Origin: Stephanodiscus triporus
Taxonomy: Eukaryota > Bacillariophyta > Thalassiosirophyceae > Thalassiosirales > Thalassiosiraceae
Assembly (NCBI GenBank): GCA_036939755.1
Contig: JALLAZ010000625.1
Span: 1 to 13,245, forward strand
DNA length: 13,245 nt
Reading direction: 5' to 3'
Below, piece by piece: positions 1 to 9,000 of this stretch (position 1 is its first letter; the number at the start of each line of letters is the position of its first letter). A program made the position numbers and the translations under genes. The notes below the pieces were generated by a model. It saw nothing but the letters and a program-made list of their open reading frames with translations. It did no database searches and had not been told where the DNA came from.

Positions 1-660
1 CACCTTGCCGGAGTAAAACACCGCATCGTCGCTCCCGCCGCCCACCTCCTCCACCCGCGGCATGGCGCAGTGTATGCCCACCAGGGAGGCCGCAGCCGTC
101 GACAGCGCGTCGCCGTCCGATACCCCGTCGGGCACGCTCGCCACGGTGTGCTCGTATACCCGCACGCCATCGCCGAGGGAGATGGCATCGTAGTAGTCGT
201 CGCCGTCGTTCATCTTTTCCACGCCCACGACGCGACGGGGGGGAGACGACGACGACGATCCGTCGTCGCCGGCGGCGGCGGTAGTTCCCACGACGAACGT
301 CAGACATCCCACCCCCTCGTTGTCGCGTCCCGGGGCGGGCGGTGCGACCTTCTTGTTGGAGGTGTGGAGGAGGAATGACTGGAGCTCGCCGCCGTCGAGT
401 ATGAACGTCTGTCGTTTGGATACCGCATTCGGGGGGGAGGTCGTCCGCGTGGTGGAGGACGATGGTCGACGACGGGTCGCGCAGGTCGAAGATGTCGTTC
501 GTTGTCGCGGCGGGGAAGACGCGACCGGCAACGACGAGGGTGGTTGGAACGTTCGGACGGCGGATGGCAACGATGACGTCGAGAGCAGCAGTAACAGCGC
601 GCGGAAGATCCTGCTGCCGCACAGGCGTTCGGCGGCGGTCGTGCCGTTGCTCCTTACCAT
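1..660 (-). CDS. Partial gene, N-terminal 220 residues of a putative plastid-targeted protein
   Basis: The minus strand is open from an ATG at 660 to the left edge with no stop, so the 3' part is missing. In-frame stops lie upstream (around 905-945) and no other ATG intervenes, which fixes the start; its context, GCGCCATGG, is favourable. Residues 17-34 form a signal-peptide core (RIFRALLLLLSTSSLPSA). Residues 35-88 then contain no Asp or Glu and are very rich in Ser, Thr, Arg and Pro. That is the composition of a bipartite signal plus transit presequence in plastids of red-algal origin. Phe38 could serve as the aromatic residue expected near the cleavage point, but the site is not a clean ASAF motif. 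From about residue 84 the protein looks folded (TFILDGGELQSFLLHT, GDGVRVYEHTVASVPDGVSD). The part around residues 160-195 loosely resembles the N-terminal domain of medium-chain dehydrogenases/quinone oxidoreductases. I treat that as a weak guess, and the function is unknown. Confidence 0.65.
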   Translation of the reverse strand, partial: MVRSNGTTAAERLCGSRIFRALLLLLSTSSLPSAVRTFQPPSSLPVASSPPRQRTTSSTCATRRRPSSSTTRTTSPPNAVSKRQTFILDGGELQSFLLHTSNKKVAPPAPGRDNEGVGCLTFVVGTTAAAGDDGSSSSSPPRRVVGVEKMNDGDDYYDAISLGDGVRVYEHTVASVPDGVSDGDALSTAAASLVGIHCAMPRVEEVGGGSDDAVFYSGKV

Positions 661-1850
661 GGCGCGGATAAAAGTAGTAAGAAATATCAATCTTTGCCAA
701 CGCACGCGATTAATACTGCTGCTTCCGACGCCGATAGAGATGATTGTTGATGTTTGACTGTGACAACATTCACATGTTGTGTCTTGCGTTGTGCAGACCT
801 GTGACAGATGTTTTGTTGTTCCTCCTCTGGTACGAGACGGGGGCAATGGGGACTGAAAATGGGGTTTAGCGTTGCATAGTTGAGTACGATACGAAACATG
901 ATGTCGTTACCTTTAGCTAGGTTTCGTGTCCCCGTAGTATCGTCAACCCCATAGCGTTCTCTTCTTAAGACACCATCTTGTCCCATTGAAGAGCACTCTT
1001 TTAATCTAAAAAGCATGTCCATTGTTTCAACATTAAGTAATGATAAAGTTACATCCTCGCTGGAATAAGAAGAAAGATTTATTGAAAGATGAAGTAAGTA
1101 GTTAAATGAAGTAGTGGTATCATCAATGACCTTAGATGGCAGAAGGTACAGAGACAGAGACAAAGGAAAGTTCCTCTCAACCAAGACCAAGATAAAGATA
1201 GAACTGAGGAATAAATGCAATAAATCGGACCAACTTGGACAAGTTAGATAATGTGAACAGCAAAATGGTTCCTTCATTCTGCAAGAGAAAGAAGAAACTA
1301 TCTCTATCATGAATTCCTTCATCTTCATTCTTAGTCATGTTGGATGACATTTGCCATATACCAATGAGAGATCCAAGACATCTTTACCAGGCACAATACT
1401 AGTAAAATTATTGGCCTATCGAGTCTTATCATTATAAAATAATTCTTCGACAAAGAGTCTTATTGGTTAAAGAACAGGGTACCACTGATCAGCAACAAAA
1501 ATGTGAGATCAGATTGGCCAATAATACTGCAATCGAAATCGAGGAACAAAGTTTTTGTATCTTTGAATGGGGGCATTTCTTTTGGTAGCGTGCATTATCT
1601 AAGATCAAATATGATGTTTTAAATAATAACTGACTTTGAGAGAAACTTATGTGTGGAGATAATTCATCGATATCTTAAATGTTGATGATACCAAGACCAA
1701 AGTTGATGGACACAAGGTGGACGAGAACTAGATATTTCAATTACTTTCACAAATTGTCCCCTCTATGATGGTGCATCGTACTTCTTAAAATGGGTAAGGA
1801 TCAGCCACACATTAAAAAGAAATACATGAAATGTAACATTAAAGCTCTAT
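661..1850. other. AT-rich spacer between two minus-strand genes
   Basis: This stretch separates the stop of the protease gene (1851) from the ATG of the left-edge gene (660). It should hold the 3' UTR of the former and the promoter and 5' UTR of the latter. It is visibly AT-richer than either gene. Apart from one 213-codon minus frame (687-1328, listed separately), I see no supported gene in it. Positions 1329-1850 show no long frame, no tRNA-like structure and no strong repeat. A 9-base direct repeat, GAGTCTTAT, occurs near 1419 and 1457. No canonical AATAAA polyadenylation signal was found for the protease transcript. Confidence 0.6.
687..1328 (-). CDS. Unsupported 213-codon open frame (possible small gene or decayed coding sequence)
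   Basis: An ATG at 1328 opens a 213-codon minus-strand frame ending 27 bases ahead of the start codon of the left-edge gene, in a different frame from it. A frame this long is somewhat unusual for AT-rich DNA, which is why it is listed. The translation has a hydrophobic patch near residues 35-50 (WSDLLHLFLSSIFILVLV) that could be a membrane segment, and a polar second half with no domain I recognise. Against it: the composition is irregular, it has no family signature, it sits where the promoter and 5' UTR of the next gene should be, and it has Leu/Ser-rich runs typical of noncoding AT-rich DNA. It may be noncoding, a lineage-specific gene, or the remains of an older one. Confidence 0.2.
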   Translation of the reverse strand: MKMKEFMIEIVSSFSCRMKEPFCCSHYLTCPSWSDLLHLFLSSIFILVLVERNFPLSLSLYLLPSKVIDDTTTSFNYLLHLSINLSSYSSEDVTLSLLNVETMDMLFRLKECSSMGQDGVLRRERYGVDDTTGTRNLAKGNDIMFRIVLNYATLNPIFSPHCPRLVPEEEQQNICHRSAQRKTQHVNVVTVKHQQSSLSASEAAVLIACVGKD

Positions 1851-4800
1851 CTAGCTCATGTATACCTGAGTCATATCATTCAAAATTCCGCAGGTGTTCT
1901 CTCCCATGGCTACATAGGCATATCCACTCATGCCCCAATAGCTCGACCATTGATTCTTCACGATCCAGTACCCCTCAAGTTGACTATCTCTGCTTCCCCC
2001 ACTCTTGTGGCTTTGGCCTCCTTTCCCATCTTGGCTACCTCCACCATTGCCACCTTGACTATTGCCATAAGTGGATGCATATCCCACTACCTCGACGCAG
2101 TGATTCATATCGGTGAAAGCCTTACTGCAACCAATGTCAGAGGTCATTATACCGCCCTCATAACTCTGCCAACTAGATGCCTCAAGGCAGACGGCTGCGG
2201 GCCCGTAAGACGCGACGTTGAGCACGGCGGTCTTCTCGTTCTGTTTGTCACAGTCGCATCCACTGCCATCTGTGTAACAAACGCACCTATCGGTGGCGTA
2301 GCCATAACCCTTGATCTTGCCATACCGAGTCGATTGTGTGTAGCTCGCATCGTACTGATACGATCCGCCATCGCCGCTTTTGTGTGAATTGCCTCCACCT
2401 CCCCCCCCCTCGCCCACCCTTTTACCGGCTGGACACGTCGCGGCGAAGTAGCTTCCCATGTCATATTCTGATACCTCGTTACTCTTGCCGGCCAACACTG
2501 CAGTTATTTTATACAAGAAATCGGCATCGTACTGTGACGTCGTCGCGGGCAGTCCACCGTACTTCATCACGTACTCGTACGCATTCTGGGGCCAACCACC
2601 GTTGCACATCTCGCACGTTCCGTCGCACGCGATGACCTCCTCCTCGGCCAGATCGATTAGTTTGCCGGTGGCGATCGCGTTCGCCGACTCGATCGTTTCG
2701 ACGGCCGTGATGGCCCAGCACGCCCCGCAGCTACCCTGGGAATGGACGTTAGTGACCACGCCCATGGCACGCCAATCAAGGGCCGAGGGATACGTGTTCT
2801 CGTCGTAGGTTGGTTCGCGCGTGCCACCGACGTATTGATAGCCGAATATGTATCGGAGGGAGCATGAGACATCCCACCAGGCGCAGTTGTTGAGGAAGCT
2901 GATTTTGTACGTTGCAAGGTTGTCGACCCTGCAAGCAACATCCCAAAATGAGCAGCTACTGCTGGCATAGTTCGCTTGAAATTTGGATCCGTGCAGTCTA
3001 CTATCTCTTCCTTCCTTGAAAGTGCCAGCGCCAAACATCATCGTGTGCTCTTCCAACTTACGCAGTATGTCGGGGTGGAGCTTCATCGATGCCTCCGGCG
3101 TTGCATCCGTTTCTCGAAAGTACGACCGCCTTGACGATTCGGGGCGCGCGATAGTCATACTCTTCATATTAGCGTTGCGACCGTCTTCAGATTCTTCGTC
3201 ATGACGAGGTCCGTGATAACCTGTCAGGAATTTCGACTGAAACTCCACGGGGTCCAAATCGGAGAAGAGATTGTGACCGAAGACGGCCTTGCCCGTCATG
3301 CGACAGGGGCCGTGTTTTTCGTTATTTTCTGCGATGCTGTCGTGAGGATAAATGGTTTTATCATGATTGACGCATTTATCATAACGGTGAGAAATGAAAT
3401 AGAGAAGGAAAGGGGGGGAAACGTTCAAAATATATTAATTACTTACCGAAGATGATTCTTCCTCCAAACATTGAAGCGGTGCTCTTTCTCGTGATGCGAT
3501 GCGTAACGCTTGCCGTGTTTGGACGCCCACGACTCGAATTCGCTACGGAGTTCGTGTAGCAATCCTCCTCCGTCGTCGTGCTTCCCCTTCTTAGCTCCCA
3601 GGGCGCTTACGATACGTTCGGATTCATCAACGAGGGGGGTGAGGGGGCTAAATTTGCGGAGCTGCACCGATTCTTGCGGCGCCGCACCCCGCAACGGCGG
3701 TTCGATCTCGCGCTTCGCAATCCCCTCCACCTCCTCGACATTCACGAGTCGCCGTTTCTGATCTTTCGGTATAACTTGCTGCCCCCGGGGAGGATACGGC
3801 AACTTGATGTACATCGTTTCGCCGTCGTCGACGTCTGATGCGCGCGACCGTGCCGGATCGATCTCCGGCTCGCGGAGCGCGTGAAGCGATGCGGCATTAT
3901 CGGCGGCGGCAAGGATGGACGACGACGGCTCCTCGAGGTGCATCCTCGGCTTGGGAAGCTTGATGAGGATGGTCCCATCCTCGCGCGTTTGCACGACGAC
4001 GCCGGAGGAGGCCGAAGAATCGTTGTGCCCCACCCCGCCGACTACGACATCCTCCGCCTTCTTCCCGTCGAGGTAAACTTCCGTCGCGACGGCCTGATCG
4101 CCACCCCCCCCCCGTCGCTTCTTACTCCACCAGTGCTCCCTCGCTTTCTTTATCCTCGTCGCGACGCCGGAATTCGACGCCGGGGACGACGACCCGCCGC
4201 CCCCCGTCGACTCTCCTCCCACCCGCGTAGGATCGCGGTATACCGTCGACGTCAGGTTGCGCAGGCAGAGCAGCGCGATCGTCGCGACGACGAGCAGGCG
4301 CATATTCGCCGACGAGATGCGGCGCCAACCTCCGCCGCGACGCGCGCCGCCCCCGGAGCTACCGGCGCCGGCGGCGGGGCGGAAGGGATTGCGTCGACGA
4401 TCCGCGACGTTTCGGTCGTCGTCTTCGTCGCGACCGTAGACGTACGAGTTCGACGTGGCGGCGTGCACGGCCACGGTCCCGGCGTGTACGACCGTCGACA
4501 GCGCGGCCGTGAGGACACTCGTGACGAGATCGATGACCGGACGCGACGCGTCGGACATTGCCGATAGCATGCCGGGTATGGCGCCGCCGGGACCGTTGTA
4601 CGGCGAGGGGGAGGGGTGGGGACGCGTATTATAATATCCCCCCCGGTCGTCATTTTTCGGAAAATAGGGCGAGAACGACGTGGATTCTTCCAAGTCGCGC
4701 CATCCGTCCTCGACGACGCGGCGACGGGGCATATGTTGTGGAGGCGGTATGGTCTCGAATTGCTCCTCCTCAAGACGACGATGGCAACTACTCCCGACGA

Positions 4801-5171
4801 TGAATCCGCCGTCGTCTCTCACGAAGTCGACGATTTCCTCGTCCTCCTCTTCCATTTCCATCCCGTTCCCGGACGACGAGGACGGGCGTTGTCGTTGCCG
4901 CGCCCGATGATGCCGAGATGACTCGTCCCGAATCGTTGGATTGGGACTGTACGGATCGAAGACCGAAAGCGGATGATGACGCACGGCATCATCGTTCATC
5001 TTTCCTCGCTCTTCCTGAATCTGCCTTGGTCGTTGGTGCCGATGGTGGATGGACGACGACGACAGCTCCATCGAGATCGGGGTCGTTTCAACGACCGCGG
5101 GGGGGGAGGACGAATATTCCATAGTACGCACGAACGGGGGATTCATGACGACGTACGGATTCATCACCCCC

Positions 5172-5209
<38 letters not shown>

Positions 5210-5554
5210 CTCGAGGCCACGGTCGCCGCCTCCCCCGACGACCCCCAGGAGCAAATCGTCCAAATCTCCATCGTCGCCCGGCATCCTGCCCGAAGATTCG
5301 CGCCCTTCGCGCGAAAATCGTCCCGCCTCGTCGCCGGCCGCCGCTGAGTCGTCGATTTCGCTTTCTGACGAGGAGGAACGGGAGGAGGCGTCGTCGTCGG
5401 AATACAAAACGTCGGCGTTTCGACGTCGTCGTTCCTTCGTCCTCGGCTCGTCGTCCCGCCGCCTGCGTCCTCCTACCCCCCCTCGCGATGATGACGTCCG
5501 CGCGGACGACGACGATCGACGACTATGGACGGTGACGCCGCTTCCTTGATCCAT
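1851..5554 (-). CDS. Papain-family (C1A) cysteine protease with I29 propeptide and long N-terminal extension, two exons
   Basis: Exons are 5554-3447 and 3336-1851, giving 1,197 residues; the start is the ATG at 5554. Residues 1-417 are low-complexity and disordered (Ser/Arg runs, Asp/Gly repeat near 115-128, Pro-rich parts). Residues 418-437 are hydrophobic (MRLLVVATIALLCLRNLTST) after a basic flank, fitting a type II membrane anchor with the protease on the lumenal side. Alternatively, Met418 could start a shorter protein with a signal peptide. The I29 inhibitor domain (about 667-735) has a complete ERFNIN pattern (E689, R693, W697, N700, I704, N708) and a GxNxFxD motif at 723-729. The mature enzyme starts near 885 (SALDWR) and carries Gln903, catalytic Cys909 in QGSCGACW, His1115 in NHCVEVVGY and Asn1164 in KNQWSSYWG. 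All four are as in active papain-like proteases, so it is probably active as a propeptide-inhibited endopeptidase of the secretory or lysosomal route. Odd points are Gly-rich insertions around 1008-1028 and 1127-1153 and a paired CxxWDVxC motif at 831-861. The family call is firm; the role of the extension is unknown. Confidence 0.9.
3337..3446 (-). other. Phase 2 spliceosomal intron of the cysteine protease gene (110 bases)
   Basis: On the minus strand the donor is CTTCG|GTAAGT at 3446 and the acceptor is CACGACAG|CATCGC at 3337. The unspliced reading meets a TAA at once after the Arg codon. Splicing joins CG to C, keeping Arg703 and continuing IAENNEKHG. This restores the Ile and Asn of the ERFNIN motif with exact spacing, which is strong evidence for these precise sites. 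Confidence 0.9.
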
Positions 5555-6037
5555 CTTAATAATTTATTTATTAATAGTGTTATATTCAAACTGTCCGCTC
5601 TCCCCCATCGTCCTGCCGTTGGGCGGGGCAGTTCTCTATGGGGACTACTAACATACTAACATCATACATACATACCACCTACCGACTCTCCTCTCTCAGA
5701 AAAAAGACACCCATCTCTTGGGAAGTACCAACCTACCTCCATCCTATCCTACTCCACGGGAGAATTGTCCCAGTCAGCAAGGAGCCCCGATTGTCCCTCG
5801 TGCTCGGAATTCGGCGAGTCCTTTTTCTCGTGTCGTCTCTACGTACGATACTAAGTACCTACTTCTCTACGTAGAGACCTCCGTCCAACTTCCCTCCGCC
5901 TCTAACAAAACAAATACTCTAGAATAACACATCATGGTGCTGCGCCGCCAGCCGTAAGATCGAATGAAAGAGGTTCACCACGCCACGGCACAAGCGTATA
6001 GCTGCGGAGTATTCTATTGGATGAGAGCCGTCACCCG
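5555..6037. promoter_or_regulatory. Divergent intergenic region between protease and zinc-ribbon genes
   Basis: These 483 bases separate two divergently transcribed genes, so they must carry both promoters and both 5' UTRs. The end next to the protease start is AT-rich, with an inverted repeat TTAATAA/TTATTAA at 5556-5574 that begins two bases from the ATG. The middle (about 5590-5900) is rich in pyrimidines on the plus strand, with CTAC/CATAC runs and many CCT and CTC steps. An ACGT-centred palindrome lies at 5864-5877. No convincing TATA or CCAAT box was found. Short frames within it (5638-5874, 5718-5927) show no protein-like features. Confidence 0.65.
5835..5878. promoter_or_regulatory. 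ACGT-core palindrome with an inverted half-site
   Basis: TCTCTACGTAGAGA at 5864-5877 is a perfect 14-base palindrome. The 11-mer GTCTCTACGTA at 5835-5845 is the exact reverse complement of TACGTAGAGAC at 5868-5878, giving two nested inverted pairs in 44 bases. ACGT cores are the usual contact sequence of bZIP transcription factors, so an operator-like dimer site is plausible. A stem-loop in a 5' UTR would be the alternative. The symmetry is seen directly; the binding role is inferred. Confidence 0.45.
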
Positions 6038-9000
6038 ATGATCATGCCTGCATTGGCCCTTCGATGCGGCGCCCTGTCTCAGGTGGACGACGCCGCAAAG
6101 GCCGTCAGGGTTACGAAGGACGGTAGGCGTCGACAGGGCTCGACTTCCTCTCTGAATAAAAGGACCAGAAAACCTCGTACCGAGAGCGCGTTCAAATCGA
6201 TAGTACCTTCCTCGGGAGGGAACGATCGCGATCCTCTCTCGCTCGTGGGGAGCGAATTTCTGGTCCGGGGCGAATATCCCCTCTCCGCCCTCGAACGGAG
6301 GGAGGACGCCAACAACGCCCACCTGTCCAGGCACTCGCCGCGACAATGTCCGGCGGGTAGGCATCGTGACGAAATTATCCCCGGGGCCGTCGGCCGAGGA
6401 CAACTTGACGAATTGGACGACGTCGTCAATAGCGTTTCGACGTCGACGACTTCTTTATCGGACAACACTCGACAACTTATTCATAATCAAATCAGTAATG
6501 ACGGATGCCATAGCTTGCAGCAGATGCAATTGCGACAGGAGATACTTCAGAACATCCACGGGAAGAGACGATGTTTTCCGACGTGTCCGACTTGCTTCGG
6601 CGAACTCACCTACCTCTTCCTCAGGAAAGGGAAATCGAGGAATAATAATAATCAATCCGCATCTTGCGTTTCGGCGGTCGACATTCACAGCGGTAACGAG
6701 TCGGCGAAATTCAAGATACGACATCTGCTGCCGCCAGTATGCATGCAATGTCGAACGCACTTATTATTCGAGGGCGCCGAGATGAAATTTCTGATGATGG
6801 AGAATTTCAATGTATGGACCGACATGTGTAGGAATCGCAGTGACTCGGAAGACGAAGGGGATGATGGCGATTATCGCCGTCGACGACGAGGTGAAGCTAA
6901 CGATAACGCGGGGCCGTACGATTTCAACAATCTCAGGAACGCCAAAATCGTCATCGTCGGGCTTCCCCCTACCCCAATGCCTCTCGACGGCATGCCCAGT
7001 CCCTGTTGCAGCAATAGCACCCGCAGCGAAAAAAACTTTTTTCCCGACTGCAACTTCAGTGATCAGAGAGGGATGACGCTTGGGGTGGACACTTCAGCGT
7101 TATCGACTTCGACGAAAAATCCATATCGTAGGAAGGGACAAATTAATTATGAGCACAATCTCAAGGTTGTGGTTGATGAGAATGTGAAACACGAACAACA
7201 CGTAAACAGTGAGGTACCCGATGAGAATCGTCAGGACGAAGCTATGGAGCCGGTCGATTGCATGAAAAATCGCAAATCTGACGGTAAATTATTTTCTTTT
7301 GATGAGGACCCCTTTCTGGGAGATGATAGCGGCATTGGTTTCAACACGCTTGGAGTTGTAGATAGTGTTGAGGGATCACCGCCATTGGCCAATAATTCTA
7401 CAGAATATACAGAACGCATCAGCATTCATACTGCGTCGGAAGAGCGAATGATATTGGAGCACTATTCGATGAAGTGAGTATAGACCCATGATAGCGCTTA
7501 ACATATACACTGAAATGTACTCATTTGGCATTTTCTCTGCTGCACGCGGTACCACGCAGGAAAGAGATTGCCAGCAAACAAATTGCCAAAGATTTACTAA
7601 GAGGACGCAAATTGCTAACGTCTAAATGCGATCGATGTAAGATGCCATTGACTCAGAACCGCGGGAACGAAGGAGAAATAGTATGTGTAACCTGTCTAGG
7701 AGTTCAGCGGAAAGCGAAGCGGATAGCTAAGCAAAAAAGGAAGGACATGGAGAAGGCAACAATTGAGGATTTATCAGAGGATCTGACAGAACTCGCTGCT
7801 GATGTTTTTTTGGAAGTATGCGAAAGCGCATCGATGGATCATCGGCCAGGCAAAGATTCGGAATCATTGGTCTCTCTGGACGAGACAAGGAATTTGAATG
7901 CGATTGAAGAAGGGCTAATGAGCTTCAAATCCTCTGCTCACAATAGCTTAGAAACTATCAACTATGGCTCGTATGGATGTGACAACCGATCTTCAAATTC
8001 CTCCATCGGGTTGAACGCACTTCACGATAAGCCAGCGTCGAAAGATTCAACAATCGTTCACCAAAGTGATTACCGGGACCACGATTCATTATCACAGTTT
8101 CATTCAAATCAGCTCACGTCAGCATCACAGGTCAGCCATGCGACTTCATTTCAATCGTATCATTCTAGCAACCAAGAACGCTATCCTGCAGTTGAGTACT
8201 CTCTTTCTTTCTACAAGGAGAAAACATGTCAACATCACCAGTCTAAGCTTCCTCATAGCTTTAGCAATCCATACCAAGCGTCGGCATCGGAAGTGTCGGT
8301 GTGTAATGTGTCTTCGGAGGTCTCGTCAACCCGATGTCCTCGCAATTTATCTCCAAGGGGGCAGTTATATCATAGTGACGGTAACATGTATCAAGGGTCT
8401 ATTTCTGAACTGTCGGGGCTTCAGCGATCTTCGATTTTATCAGATACCCTGGCCCCTGATGATATACCGCCCTGTGAAATGATTGAGCCAAGACATCAAA
8501 TTATGACAACAACAGCAGACGATCAACGAGAGTCGATACCAGAAATGCCAAAGTTCGGCTTATCTTCATCAAATGAACCTCGCATCGTACCGTCCAATGC
8601 GATAATGCAGATGCCTAATGTAATGGTAGAATCAGCAGAGCGACCTCATCAAAGTCACGTGAATACTTATCAAGATTCTATCTCGGAAGTGTCCGAGTGT
8701 CAGAGCTCTCGGCAAAGTCATCAAATTATGACAACAACAGCAGACGATCAACGAGAGTCGATACCAGAAGCGACGACGTGCGGCTTGCCTTCATCAAATG
8801 TACCTCGCATCGTACCATCCATTGCGATAATGAAGATGCCTAATGTGATGTTAGAATCAGCAGAGCAGCCTCATCAAAGTCACGTGACTAATTATCAAGA
8901 TTCTATCTCAGAAGTGTCCGCGTGTAAGACCTCTCGGCAAAGCCATCAAATTATGACAACAACAGCAGATGATCAACGAGAGTCGATACCAGAAATGACG

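Noticed and set aside
70..757. Plus-strand frames of 102 and 145 codons (70-378 and 320-757)
   Set aside because: They lie opposite the minus-strand frame with a clear targeting presequence, are Val/Arg-rich as expected for complements of GAC/TCG codons, and show no domain.
3881..4567. A 228-codon plus frame, Arg-rich
   Set aside because: It is a shadow of the GC-rich protease exon 1, with Arg runs from CGN codons only.
5049..5549. A 166-codon plus frame antisense to the protease N terminus, Ser/Pro/Arg-rich
   Set aside because: Its composition is what the complement of the Asp/Ser/Arg-rich protease exon gives, and its start and stop have no independent support. The minus strand leads into a real enzyme.
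6017..6037. Start of the zinc-ribbon frame at 6017
   Set aside because: That codon is TTG; the first ATG in frame is 6038 and is the more credible eukaryotic start.
7525..7559. Treating 7525-11130 as a separate gene
   Set aside because: Its first codon is TTG inside what is clearly an intron; splicing at 7474/7559 joins it to exon 1 in frame.
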